The position numbers were made by a program, and so were the translations under genes. From Oscillospiraceae bacterium (GTDB lineage: Bacteria; Bacillota; Clostridia; Oscillospirales; Ruminococcaceae): a stretch of DNA of 22,977 bases. Positions 13,872 through 21,993 of the stretch are shown here, in pieces; within the stretch, counting starts at the first letter, position 1; the number at the start of each line of letters is the position of its first letter. Where the stretch lies: assembly GCA_017472375.1 (NCBI GenBank), contig JAFUQL010000036.1:1-22977 (forward strand), written 5' to 3'. Below the pieces are notes generated by a model, which did no database searches, was not told where the DNA came from, and saw only the letters and a list, made by a program, of their open reading frames with translations.

Positions 13872-15265
13872 AGCTTGGAGATCTTGGGACCCTGCGCGGT
13901 GTCGGTCACCGCCCAGCCCATCTCGGTGAGCTTGGCGCGGATGGCATCGGCGGTGCCCCAGTCCTTGGCCTTCTTGGCGGCGGCGCGCTGGGCCACCAGC
14001 TCGGTCACCTCGGCGGGGATTTCGTCCTTCTTGCGGTTGTACAGGATGCCCAGCACACCGGTCAGCTCGTCAAAGGCGGCGGCGGTCTTCTCCAGAGTGG
14101 CCTTGTCAGCGGCAGCACTCAGGGTGTTGATCTCCTTCACCAGATCGAAGATGGCGGCCAGCGCATCGGGGGTGTTCAGGTCGTCGTCCATGGCCTTGTC
14201 GAACTTGGCCTTGGCCTCGGCGGCCTTGGCGATCAGCGCGTCGCTGCCCTCGGCAGGGGCCTTGCTGATGGCGAAGTCCAGATTCTCGCGGCAGGTGTAC
14301 AGGCGCTCCAGGCTGTTCTTGCAGGCATCCAGCAGCTCCACGGTGTAGTTCAGGGGCATCCGGTAGCCGGCGGTGAGCAGGAAGTAGCGGATGGGCTCGT
14401 AGCCGTACTTGTCGGCCACCTCGCGCACGGTGAAGAAGTTGTTCAGGCTCTTGGACATCTTGCGGTTGTCGATGTTCAGGAAACCATTGTGCATCCAGTA
14501 GCGGCTGAAGGTGCAGCCGTTGGCGCACTCAGACTGGGCGATCTCGTTCTCATGGTGGGGGAACACCAGATCCTGACCGCCGCAGTGCAGGTCGATGGTC
14601 AGGCCCAGATGCTTGCGGGCCATGGCGCTGCACTCGATGTGCCAGCCGGGGCGGCCGGGGCCATAGGGGCTGTCCCAGGCGGGCTCGCCGGGCTTGGCGG
14701 CCTTCCAGACGGCGAAGTCGGCGGGATCCTCCTTCAGGTCGTCGGCCATCTGGCTGCGCAGCTCACGGTTGCCGCTCTCCAGATCCTCCAGATTCAGGTG
14801 ACTCAGCTTGCCGTACTCGGCAAACTTGCGGGCGCGGAAGTACACGTCGCCGTTCTTGGCCACATAGCCGTAGCCCTTCTCAATGATGTCCGCCACGATG
14901 GACAGGATCTCGTCGATGTGCTCGGTGGCGCGGGGCTGGACGGTGGGGGGCAGGCAGTTCAGACCCTTGGCGTCGGTCAGGTACTCGGCCTCGAAGCGCT
15001 GGGCCACCGCCTGCATGGTGGTGCCCTCCTCCTGGCCGCGCTTGATCAGCTTGTCGTCGATGTCGGTGATGTTGGACACATAGATGACCTTGTTGCCCTT
15101 GTAAGTCAGGTAGCGGCGCAGGGTGTCAAAGACCACCAGCGGGCGGGCGTTGCCCATGTGGATGTAGTTGTACACGGTGGGGCCGCAGACGTAGACGCGG
15201 TACTCACCGGGCACCTGGGGGATGAACTCCTCTTTTTTGCGGGTCAGGGTGTTGAAGATCTGCAT
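13868..15265 (-). CDS. cysS: Cysteinyl-tRNA synthetase
   Basis: A 465-residue class I aminoacyl-tRNA synthetase that charges tRNA-Cys. Visible features are VCGPTVYNYIHMGNAR (26-41), with zinc ligand Cys27 and the HIGH-type HMGN; the zinc ligands around IECS (210-213) and PHHENE (236-241); and the KMSKS loop (269-273). The C-terminal anticodon-binding helical region is complete, and the length is that of a normal bacterial enzyme. The ATG at 15265 is preceded by CGGAG at ten bases. Expression is controlled by a cysteine-specific T-box leader at 15311-15583, so transcription should rise when uncharged tRNA-Cys accumulates. The NUDIX gene is coupled at its 3' end. Confidence 0.98.
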   Translation of the reverse strand: MQIFNTLTRKKEEFIPQVPGEYRVYVCGPTVYNYIHMGNARPLVVFDTLRRYLTYKGNKVIYVSNITDIDDKLIKRGQEEGTTMQAVAQRFEAEYLTDAKGLNCLPPTVQPRATEHIDEILSIVADIIEKGYGYVAKNGDVYFRARKFAEYGKLSHLNLEDLESGNRELRSQMADDLKEDPADFAVWKAAKPGEPAWDSPYGPGRPGWHIECSAMARKHLGLTIDLHCGGQDLVFPHHENEIAQSECANGCTFSRYWMHNGFLNIDNRKMSKSLNNFFTVREVADKYGYEPIRYFLLTAGYRMPLNYTVELLDACKNSLERLYTCRENLDFAISKAPAEGSDALIAKAAEAKAKFDKAMDDDLNTPDALAAIFDLVKEINTLSAAADKATLEKTAAAFDELTGVLGILYNRKKDEIPAEVTELVAQRAAAKKAKDWGTADAIRAKLTEMGWAVTDTAQGPKISKL

Positions 15266-15310
15266 ACTCTATTTTCTCCGTTTCTGACAAAGCCGAAGAC
15301 CGCGCCCTGT

Positions 15311-15583
15311 GCATAAAACACAAAACGCCCCCGGAGGGCCCACCCGGGGCCCGCACCGAAGGCGAAAAAGTTCGCGGTTCCACTTCTGTTTGTCACTTTG
15401 GTGCCCGGTAACGGGGGCTTCCGCGCCCGGCTACTGCCCCCTGGGGGGTTCGCGGCGGGCGTGCTCCCGGGCGCACTTCACAGGCGGCGCGGCAAGGAAG
15501 CTTACAGCCGGCGGCTCCCTCTCTCTGTGCGGCGCTGGTGCCTGCTACTCTGCCCGGTACAGGCGCATTTCACATATCCAGTA
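15311..15583 (-). promoter_or_regulatory. Cysteine T-box riboswitch of cysS
   Basis: A tRNA-sensing T-box leader. The T-box sequence GTGGAACCGCG is at about 15383-15373. It lies just before a terminator stem (CCCCGG / CCGGGG, about 15328-15345) followed by GTTTTGTGTTTT. Stem I shows CCGGGC-AGAGTA-GCAGGC on its 5' side and GCCTGT-GAAGTGC-GCCCGG on its 3' side; these strands pair around the specifier loop. The loop codon is UGC (15475-15473), which reads Cys. CAGAGAG and GGCTGTAAG lie between. A Stem II-like element with AGTA opposite GGAA, flanked by GGGGGC / GCCCCC, is at 15413-15441. Confidence 0.93.
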
Positions 15584-15589
15584 TCGTAT

Positions 15590-15619
15590 ATTATAGCCGG
15601 GAACGGGGCCGGCAGTCAA
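15590..15619 (-). promoter_or_regulatory. Promoter of the cysS T-box transcript
   Basis: On the minus strand TTGACT (15619-15614), 18 bases, and a perfect TATAAT (15595-15590). Transcription would start near 15583, immediately before Stem I of the T-box. Confidence 0.75.
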
Positions 15620-15813
15620 GTGCAGAGGGCAAAGCGGGCAGCCAACCCCCAAAACTTATCCGGGTTGTATTTCACCGGCATACCGCCCGGCCATGCGGCC
15701 CGATTTCCCGCGTTCCGATGCGCTCACACGGGCGGGGTTGTGTGCCATTCAAAAACAGCCGTCCTGTCCGTTGTTTTTTTGCAAATTTCCGCCCCGCAGC
15801 AGCCCCTTTTTTC
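15620..15813. other. Spacer between divergent cysS and aromatic operon promoters
   Basis: About 190 bases separating the two divergent promoters. It has one T-run (15773-15780) and one near 15807-15812, but no convincing hairpin, small gene with a ribosome site, or repeat. I see nothing else in it. Confidence 0.5.
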
Positions 15814-15842
15814 TTGTGTCAAAGGCCGTGTTATGGTATACT
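15814..15842 (+). promoter_or_regulatory. Promoter of the aromatic amino-acid operon
   Basis: TTGTGT (15814-15819), 17 bases, TATACT (15837-15842), with TGG giving an extended -10. Transcription would start near 15849, about 89 bases before pheA. Confidence 0.7.
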
Positions 15843-15890
15843 GAACCTCGAGGCACACTGTAACGCGATAAAGTAACCAAAAGTATTCCC

Positions 15891-15914
15891 GCACAGCTTC
15901 ATTATAAGCTGTGC
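15891..15914 (+). promoter_or_regulatory. Stem-loop before the pheA ribosome site
   Basis: GCACAGCTT / AAGCTGTGC form a perfect 9-bp stem with a six-base loop (CATTAT). The stem ends eight bases before AAGGAGG. No Phe-rich leader peptide, T-box or proper T-run was found, so the likely role is an operator palindrome or control of translation. Confidence 0.55.
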
Positions 15915-15937
15915 TTATGATAAGGAGGAACCGCCAC

Positions 15938-17002
15938 ATGAACCAGCTTGAGCAGGCCCGCATCCGCATCGACGAGGTGGACCGGCAGATGGCCGCTCTG
16001 TTTGAGCAGCGGATGGCCGCGGTGCGGCAGGTCATCGAGTATAAGCAGGCCACCGGGATGCCCATTCTGGACACCGGGCGGGAAGCGCAGGTCATCGAGA
16101 AGAACACCGCCCTCATCACCGACGAGGTGCTGAAACCCTATTACGCCGACCTGCTGCGGGCGCAGATGGCTCTGAGCCGCCAGTATCAGGCGTGGGTGCT
16201 CAGCCGGGACGTGGTGGCCCACCAGGGCGTGGAGGGCGCCTACAGCCACATCGCCCTGCGGCATCTGTTCCCCCGGGGGCGGGCGCTGAGCCTGTCCACC
16301 TTTGACGAGGTGTTCGATGCGGTGGCGGACGGCCGCGCCGCCTACGGCGTGATCCCCTTCGAGAACAGCAACGCCGGGGATGTGTCCTCGGTGCTGGATC
16401 TTTTGTACCGGCACGATCTGCACATCGTGCAGATGTACGACCTGCCGGTGCGGCACAATCTGCTGGGGGTGCCCGGTGCGAAGCTGCGGGACGTGACCGA
16501 CGTGTTCAGCCATCCGCAGGCACTGCATCAGAGCGACGACTTTTTGAAAAAGATGGACTTCGTCACCCACGAGTGGCCCAACACCGCCAAGGCCGCCCAG
16601 TATGTGGCCCAGCAGAACGACCCCTCCAAGGCGGCGGTGGCCAGCGCCGAGACCGCCGAGCTGTACGGCCTGACCGTGCTGGCCGAGGGCATCAACACCG
16701 ACGGGGACAACACCACACGGTTCGTGGTGATTGGCCGGGAGCTGCCCGCCAGCGGCGACCGGTTCAGCCTGCTGTTCACGGTGGACAACAAGCCCGGCGC
16801 CCTGTCCCGGGTGGTGCAGGCGGTGGCCGAGGCAGGCTTCAACATGGAGTGCATCAAGAGCCGCCCCCGCCCCCATGTGCCCTTTGAATATTACTTTTAC
16901 ATCGAGCTGGTGGGCGGCCACACACCCGACCGCGACCGCCTGATGGACCGCATGAACGAGATCTGCCAGCAGGTGCGGCTGCTGGGCGTGTACAACAAAT
17001 GA
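15938..17002 (+). CDS. pheA: Bifunctional chorismate mutase/prephenate dehydratase (P-protein)
   Basis: A 354-residue three-domain enzyme that turns chorismate into prephenate and then phenylpyruvate, the committed branch to phenylalanine. Residues 1-85 are an AroQ-type all-helical chorismate mutase, beginning LEQARIRIDEVDRQMAALF with its conserved Arg and Asp. Residues 92-265 are the prephenate dehydratase domain, with AHQGVEGAYSH, GVIPFENSNAG (137-147) and the catalytic NTTRF (258-262). Residues 275-350 are an ACT domain with PGALS (286-290) and IKSRP (306-310), the sites that bind Phe for feedback inhibition; the usual ESRP is KSRP here. AAGGAGG precedes the ATG at 15938. An in-frame ATG nine codons upstream falls inside the leader hairpin and has no ribosome site. 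It is first in the aromatic operon. Confidence 0.96.
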   Translation: MNQLEQARIRIDEVDRQMAALFEQRMAAVRQVIEYKQATGMPILDTGREAQVIEKNTALITDEVLKPYYADLLRAQMALSRQYQAWVLSRDVVAHQGVEGAYSHIALRHLFPRGRALSLSTFDEVFDAVADGRAAYGVIPFENSNAGDVSSVLDLLYRHDLHIVQMYDLPVRHNLLGVPGAKLRDVTDVFSHPQALHQSDDFLKKMDFVTHEWPNTAKAAQYVAQQNDPSKAAVASAETAELYGLTVLAEGINTDGDNTTRFVVIGRELPASGDRFSLLFTVDNKPGALSRVVQAVAEAGFNMECIKSRPRPHVPFEYYFYIELVGGHTPDRDRLMDRMNEICQQVRLLGVYNK

Positions 17003-17031
17003 CCAACACTGAAACAGAGAGGATGACCCCC

Positions 17032-18084
17032 ATGAAACTGACCATGCGCCTCGGGGCAGACAGCTACGACATCATCATCAGCCGCGGTGCGCTGGGCCAT
17101 CTGGCCGAGCTGACCGACCTTTCCCGCCGCAAGGTGTTTATCGTCACCGACAGCGGCGTTCCCGCCCAGTATGCCGAGACCGTCAGGGCGCAGTGCGCCG
17201 ACGGCTGCATCTTCACCGTGCCCCAGGGCGAGGGCAGCAAGAGCCTGAAGGTCTACACCACCGTGCTGCAGGCCATGCTGGAGTTCGGCATGACCCGCGC
17301 CGATCTGGTGGTCGCCGTGGGCGGCGGCGTGGTGGGCGACATGGCGGGCTTTGCCGCCGCCACCTATATGCGGGGCATCCAGTTCATCAACTGCCCCACC
17401 ACCACCCTCAGCCAGTTCGATTCCTCCATCGGCGGCAAGGTGGCGGTGGACCTGGGCGAGACCAAGAACATCGTAGGCGCTTTCTGGCAGCCCAAGCTGG
17501 TGGTCATCGACCCGGACACCCTGGACACCCTGCCCCGCCGCCAGTACGTCAACGGTCTGGCCGAGGCGCTGAAGATGGGCCTGATCGCCGACCCGGAGCT
17601 GTTCGACATCTTTGAAAACGAGGATCCCTTCGCCAAGATCGAGGAGGTCATCTACCACAGCCTGATCATCAAGAAGAACATCGTGGAGCGGGACGTGACC
17701 GAGAAGGGCGACCGCGCGGCGCTGAACTTCGGCCACACGCTGGGGCACGGCATCGAGGCGGTGCGGGGCATCCGGGGGCGGCGCACCCGGGGCTTCTACC
17801 ACGGTGAGTGCGTGGCACTGGGCATGCTGCCCATGATCGAGGACGCCAAGCTGAAAAAGCGGGTGCGCGCCGTGTACCGCAAGCTGGGCCTGCCTCTGAC
17901 CGCCGGCTACGACAAGGCCGCCGCGCTGGAGGCCATGCGCCACGACAAAAAGACCCGTGGCGGCAAGGTGAAGCTGGTCAAGGTACCCGGCGTGGGCTGC
18001 TGGCGCATCGACACGGTGGACATGGCCGTGCTGGAAACGCTGGTGCTGGGCAAGCCCATCCCGCCCATGCCCGACGCAAAGTAA
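17032..18084 (+). CDS. aroB: 3-dehydroquinate synthase
   Basis: A 350-residue NAD- and zinc-dependent enzyme that makes 3-dehydroquinate from DAHP, the second shikimate step. It shows GGGVVGDMAG (97-106), the glycine-rich NAD site, and the zinc ligands Glu178 in NGLAEALK, His235 in NFGHTLGH and His257 in HGE, with His239 in the active site. Length and domain order are standard. Three in-frame ATGs are possible. The first (16999) overlaps the pheA stop as ATGA. The one at 17032 is chosen because AGAGG lies nine bases ahead and MKLTMRLGADSYDI fits the family start. If 16999 is used, 11 residues are added and translation is coupled to pheA. The gap to aroC is 13 bases. Confidence 0.96.
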   Translation: MKLTMRLGADSYDIIISRGALGHLAELTDLSRRKVFIVTDSGVPAQYAETVRAQCADGCIFTVPQGEGSKSLKVYTTVLQAMLEFGMTRADLVVAVGGGVVGDMAGFAAATYMRGIQFINCPTTTLSQFDSSIGGKVAVDLGETKNIVGAFWQPKLVVIDPDTLDTLPRRQYVNGLAEALKMGLIADPELFDIFENEDPFAKIEEVIYHSLIIKKNIVERDVTEKGDRAALNFGHTLGHGIEAVRGIRGRRTRGFYHGECVALGMLPMIEDAKLKKRVRAVYRKLGLPLTAGYDKAAALEAMRHDKKTRGGKVKLVKVPGVGCWRIDTVDMAVLETLVLGKPIPPMPDAK

Positions 18085-18097
18085 CGGGGGACACACC

Positions 18098-19219
18098 ATG
18101 AAAAACACCTTCGGCAGCAGCGTCTGCCTTACCATTTTCGGCGAGAGCCACGGCACCGCCATCGGCGCAGTGCTGGACGGCCTGGCCGCCGGCCTGCCGG
18201 TGGACGAGAGTGCCATCGCTCTGGCCATGGACAAGCGCCGTGCCCGGGGCGATGGGATGTCCACCGCCCGCACCGAGGCGGACGCCGTCCATCTGCTCAG
18301 CGGCGTGATGAACGGGCACACCACCGGCACCTCCATCGGGCTGGTCATCCAGAACAAGTCCCAGCGCAGCGCCGACTACGCCAAGACCCAGGATCTGCTC
18401 CGCCCGGGGCATGCGGACTACACCGCCTACGCCAAGTATGCGGGCTTTCAGGACGCCCGGGGCGGCGGACACTTCTCCGGCCGCCTGACCGCCCCGTTGG
18501 TGGCGGCGGGCGAGATCTGCCGCCAGGTTCTGGCAGCGAAGGGCATCACCATCGCCACCCACATCCGGGCCGTGGCCGGGCTGGAGGATCTGCCCTTTGC
18601 GGCGGACGACGAGGCTCTTCTGGCCGAACAGGTGCAGGCCGTGGCCGCCTGCAGCCCGGAGCGTCTTGCCCTCATCGACCCTGCCCGGGAGGAGGCCATG
18701 CGCGCCGCCATCAGGGCCGCGGGCGCCGAAGGCGACAGCGTGGGCGGCATCCTTGAGACCGCCGTGCTGGGTCTGCCCGCCGGGGCGGGCGAGCCCTTCT
18801 TTGACAGCGCAGAGTCGGTGCTGAGCCATCTGCTGTTTAGCATCCCTGCGGTCAAGGGGGTGGAGTTCGGTCTGGGCTTCGGCTTCGCGTCCCTGCGGGG
18901 CAGCGCGGCCAACGACCCCTTCCGCATGGCCGGGGAGCGGATCGTCACCGCCACCAACCACAACGCCGGCATCAACGGCGGCATCACCAACGGAATGCCG
19001 GTGGTGTTCCGCACCGCGGTGAAACCCACCCCCAGCATCTTCCGGCAGCAGCAGACGGTGGACTACCTGAGCCGCACCGACAGCGAACTGCAGATCCAGG
19101 GGCGGCACGACCCCTGCATCGTACACCGGGCGGCGGTGGTGCAGACCAGCGCTGCGGCGCTGGGCCTGCTGGATCTTCTCACGGTGAAATACGGCACCGA
19201 TTGGCAGAGGGAGGGCTGA
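18098..19219 (+). CDS. aroC: Chorismate synthase
   Basis: A 373-residue FMN-dependent enzyme that removes phosphate from EPSP to give chorismate, the last shared step. Recognised from FGESHG (14-19), the RRARGDGMSTARTE loop, LRPGHADYTAYAKY, the ARGGGHFSGRLTAPLVAAG signature, and ITNGMPVVFRTAVKPTPSI near the C-terminus. Length is normal. The ATG at 18098 follows GGGGGA, a moderate ribosome site. Three bases separate its stop from the next gene, so the two are almost certainly co-translated. Confidence 0.97.
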   Translation: MKNTFGSSVCLTIFGESHGTAIGAVLDGLAAGLPVDESAIALAMDKRRARGDGMSTARTEADAVHLLSGVMNGHTTGTSIGLVIQNKSQRSADYAKTQDLLRPGHADYTAYAKYAGFQDARGGGHFSGRLTAPLVAAGEICRQVLAAKGITIATHIRAVAGLEDLPFAADDEALLAEQVQAVAACSPERLALIDPAREEAMRAAIRAAGAEGDSVGGILETAVLGLPAGAGEPFFDSAESVLSHLLFSIPAVKGVEFGLGFGFASLRGSAANDPFRMAGERIVTATNHNAGINGGITNGMPVVFRTAVKPTPSIFRQQQTVDYLSRTDSELQIQGRHDPCIVHRAAVVQTSAAALGLLDLLTVKYGTDWQREG

Positions 19220-19222
19220 CGG

Positions 19223-20476
19223 ATGGAATACGGACTCATCGGCTCCAAGCTGGGGCACAGCTACTCCAAGGTCATCCACGAGATGCTTCTGCCCCAATAC
19301 ACCTACGAACTGCACCCCCTGCCCACCGAACAGGAGGCGCACGCCTTCCTGCAGGCGCGGGACTTCAAGGCCATCAACGTGACCATCCCCTACAAGCAGC
19401 TGGTCATCCCCTACTGCGATGTGGTGGACGAGCGGGCCGCCGCCATCGGCGCGGTGAATACGCTGGTGGTGCGGGACGGGAAGCTGTACGGCTACAACAC
19501 CGACTACATGGGCTTTTTGTACATGGTCCGGGCCCACGGGGTGAGCCTTGCGGGCAAGACGGTGCTGATCCTGGGCACCGGCGGCACCCACAACACCACC
19601 TCCGCCGTCTGCCGGGACGAGGGCGCGGCGCAGATCCTCACGGTCAGCCGCCGGGGCGGCGAGGGGCTGCTCACCTACGAGCAGGCCGCCCGGCGCACCG
19701 ATGTGCAAATCGTCATCAACACCACCCCCGCCGGGATGTACCCCAACAACGGCGAGTGCCTGCTGGATCTGTCCGGATTCGGGCAGCTGGAAGCGGTGTT
19801 CGACGCGGTGTACAATCCCTTCCGCACCGAGCTGCTGCTGCGGGCCGAGGAGCGCGGCGCCAAGGCCGTCTGCGGCTTTGAGATGCTGGTGGGGCAGGCG
19901 GTGTACGCGGCAGAATATTTCCACGACACCCCCATCGACCACGCCCGCATCGGCGAGGTGCACAGGGCGCTGAAGGCAAAACTGTGCAACCTGTCCCTCA
20001 TCGGGATGCCCTCCTGCGGCAAGAGCAGCCTGGGCAAGGCGCTGGCCAAACGGCTGGGCAAGACCTTCGTGGATCTGGACGAGGAGATCGTGCGGCGGGC
20101 GGGCAAACCCATCCCCGCCATCTTCGCCGAGGAAGGGGAGGCGGCCTTCCGCCGGCTGGAGACCCAGGTGGCCGCCGACCTGACCAAACAGGGCGGGCAG
20201 ATCCTGAGCTGCGGCGGCGGCATCATCAAGACCCCCGGCAACGCCCGCCTGCTGCGGCAGAACGGGCCCGTGCTGTGGATCCGCCGGCCGCTGGACGCGC
20301 TGGCGGTGGGCGGCGACCGGCCCCTGTCCTCCAGCCGGGAGGCACTGGCCGAGATGCAGGCCCAGCGCTGGCCCCTGTACGAGGCGGCGGCGGACATCGC
20401 CATCGACAACGACACCACCTTTGAAGCGGCCGTGCAGAAGGCCGGGGAGGCATTCCATGAAATTCTTGGTCATTAA
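19223..20476 (+). CDS. aroE-aroK: Fused shikimate dehydrogenase-shikimate kinase
   Basis: A 417-residue fusion of two successive shikimate-pathway enzymes. Residues 1-250 are shikimate dehydrogenase (AroE), reducing 3-dehydroshikimate: GSKLGHSYSK (7-16), catalytic Lys58 in INVTIPYKQ, Asn79 in GAVNT, Asp94 in NTDYMGF, and a dinucleotide loop GTGGTHNTT (118-126) that departs from the usual GAGGAARA. Residues 254-417 are shikimate kinase (AroK), phosphorylating the product: P-loop GMPSCGKSS (261-269), DLDEEI (284-289), GGG (331-333) and the lid Arg in GDRPL (364-368). The domains join without a stop or frameshift. GAGGG precedes the ATG. The last 20 bases overlap the next gene, aroQ. Confidence 0.95.
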   Translation: MEYGLIGSKLGHSYSKVIHEMLLPQYTYELHPLPTEQEAHAFLQARDFKAINVTIPYKQLVIPYCDVVDERAAAIGAVNTLVVRDGKLYGYNTDYMGFLYMVRAHGVSLAGKTVLILGTGGTHNTTSAVCRDEGAAQILTVSRRGGEGLLTYEQAARRTDVQIVINTTPAGMYPNNGECLLDLSGFGQLEAVFDAVYNPFRTELLLRAEERGAKAVCGFEMLVGQAVYAAEYFHDTPIDHARIGEVHRALKAKLCNLSLIGMPSCGKSSLGKALAKRLGKTFVDLDEEIVRRAGKPIPAIFAEEGEAAFRRLETQVAADLTKQGGQILSCGGGIIKTPGNARLLRQNGPVLWIRRPLDALAVGGDRPLSSSREALAEMQAQRWPLYEAAADIAIDNDTTFEAAVQKAGEAFHEILGH

Positions 20477-20897
20477 CGGGCCCAACCTCAACATGCTGGG
20501 GGTGCGCGAGCCCGGCATCTACGGCACCGTCAACTACGACGGCATGGTGGAACACACCCGCGCCGGCTGTGCCGAGCTGGGCATCGACACCGAGTTCTAC
20601 CAGTCCAACCACGAGGGCGATCTGGTGGATGCGATCCAGCAGGCGCTGGGGCGGGTGGACGGCATCGTCATCAACCCGGGCGCCTACACCCACACCAGCA
20701 TCGCCATTCTGGATGCGCTGAAGTCGGTGCAGCTGCCCGCTGCTGAGGTCCACATCAGCGATGTGACCAAGCGGGAGGCCTTCCGGCAGATCAGCTATGC
20801 AGGCATGGCCTGCCAGGTACACGTCATCGGGCAGGGCATCGCCGGCTATGTGATGGCCGCAAAGCAGCTGAAAGAGCAGATCGAAGCGCAGGCTTGA
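20457..20897 (+). CDS. aroQ: Type II 3-dehydroquinate dehydratase
   Basis: A 146-residue enzyme that dehydrates 3-dehydroquinate to 3-dehydroshikimate; type II enzymes form dodecamers. It begins NGPNLNMLGVREPGIYG, with the catalytic Tyr in the flexible loop. It also has QSNHEGDLVDAIQQA, the INPGAYTHTSIAILDAL segment with the active-site Asn and His region, and AAEVHISD. Length is typical. The ATG at 20457 lies inside the end of aroE-aroK, with GGGGAGG six bases upstream, so translation is coupled. A possible promoter for the following gene starts at its stop codon. Confidence 0.97.
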   Translation: MKFLVINGPNLNMLGVREPGIYGTVNYDGMVEHTRAGCAELGIDTEFYQSNHEGDLVDAIQQALGRVDGIVINPGAYTHTSIAILDALKSVQLPAAEVHISDVTKREAFRQISYAGMACQVHVIGQGIAGYVMAAKQLKEQIEAQA

Positions 20898-20922
20898 ACC
20901 AATTTATAACGAGCCGTAATTT
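20894..20922 (+). promoter_or_regulatory. Possible internal promoter before the DAHP synthase gene
   Basis: TTGAAC (20894-20899, overlapping the aroQ stop), 17 bases, TAATTT (20917-20922). The 64-base gap is the largest in the aromatic cluster and is AT-rich, which favours a separate start. The -10 is only a moderate match. Confidence 0.4.
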
Positions 20923-20961
20923 TTGTGCGAAACAATACAAACAGGAAAGGAAACCGCTGTT

Positions 20962-21981
20962 ATGATCATTTCCACTAAAAAAGGTACTCCCTTACAGGAA
21001 CTGGAACGCATCATCAAGAATTTCGAGTGCATGGGGCTGCAGGTCACTCTGATCCGCGGTACCGATTACAACGTGTTCGGCCTGGTGGGCGACACCACCA
21101 AGGTAAACGTGAAGGACGTGGCGGCCAACCCCTGGGTGGATCAGGTCACCCGCGTGTCCGCCCCCTACAAGCGGGCCAACCGGCTGTTCCACGAGGCCGA
21201 CACCGTGGTGGACGTGAACGGCGTGCGCATCGGCGGCACCGAGCCCATCGTGGTCATCGGCGGCCCCTGCAGCGTGGAGGGCGACGACCAGATCTGCACC
21301 ATCGCGGAGGCGGTGAAGAACGCCGGCGCCCAGATGCTGCGCGGCGGCGCCTACAAGCCCCGCACCTCCCCCTATGCCTTCCAGGGCCTGGGCACCGAGG
21401 GCGTGATGGACATGGTGCACGCCCGCAAAATGACCGGCCTGCCCATCGTCAGCGAGCTGATGAGCGCAGACAAGATCCCCGAGTTCGAGGAGAACGTGGA
21501 CCTGATGCAGATCGGCGCCCGCAACATGCAGAACTTCCAGCTTCTGAAGGAGGTGGGCAAGATGTCCAAGCCCATCCTGCTGAAGCGCGGTCTGGCCAAC
21601 ACCATCGAGGAGTGGATCATGAGCGCCGAGTACATCATGGCCGCCGGCAACGACAATGTGATCTTCTGCGAGCGCGGCATCCGCACCTTCGAGCCCTACA
21701 CCCGCAACACGCTGGATCTGTCGGTCATTCCCATCATCAAGGAAAAGACCCACCTGCCCATCATCATCGACCCCAGCCACGCCACCGGCAACTACCGCTA
21801 TGTGGAGGCCATGAGCCTGGCTGCCGTGGCCGCCGGTGCGGACGGCCTGATCATTGAGGTGCACACCGACCCCGAGCATGCCTGGAGCGACGGCGCCCAG
21901 AGCCTGCGCCCCGAGAAGTTCGCGCAGGTCATCGAGAAGTGCCGCACCGTGGCCGCCGCCGTGGGCCGCGAGATGTACTGA
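20962..21981 (+). CDS. aroF: DAHP synthase, type I-beta
   Basis: A 339-residue 3-deoxy-7-phosphoheptulonate synthase that joins PEP and erythrose-4-phosphate, the entry step of the pathway. Residues 1-70 form the small ferredoxin-like N-terminal domain typical of the I-beta class. The (beta/alpha)8 barrel shows GPCSVEG (101-107), LRGGAYKPRTSPYAFQG (126-142), the metal-binding IIDPSHATG region and a conserved C-terminal Asp/Glu/His set. The N-terminal domain can take part in feedback control in some relatives; which aromatic compound acts here cannot be read. The frame opens 13 codons earlier, but the ATG at 20962 has AGGAAAGGA upstream and begins MIIS as in relatives. The symbol aroF is used for the class; others call it aroG or aroA(G). 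Confidence 0.95.
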   Translation: MIISTKKGTPLQELERIIKNFECMGLQVTLIRGTDYNVFGLVGDTTKVNVKDVAANPWVDQVTRVSAPYKRANRLFHEADTVVDVNGVRIGGTEPIVVIGGPCSVEGDDQICTIAEAVKNAGAQMLRGGAYKPRTSPYAFQGLGTEGVMDMVHARKMTGLPIVSELMSADKIPEFEENVDLMQIGARNMQNFQLLKEVGKMSKPILLKRGLANTIEEWIMSAEYIMAAGNDNVIFCERGIRTFEPYTRNTLDLSVIPIIKEKTHLPIIIDPSHATGNYRYVEAMSLAAVAAGADGLIIEVHTDPEHAWSDGAQSLRPEKFAQVIEKCRTVAAAVGREMY

Positions 21982-21993
21982 GGACACACTGCC

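Noticed and set aside
15849..15937. Phe-codon attenuator leader peptide before pheA
   Set aside because: No short open frame with Phe codons and a ribosome site was found, and the hairpin has no proper T-run.
17978..20518. An 846-codon open frame on the minus strand opposite aroC and aroE-aroK
   Set aside because: It lies entirely opposite clearly identified enzymes and has a low-complexity composition, so it is a shadow.
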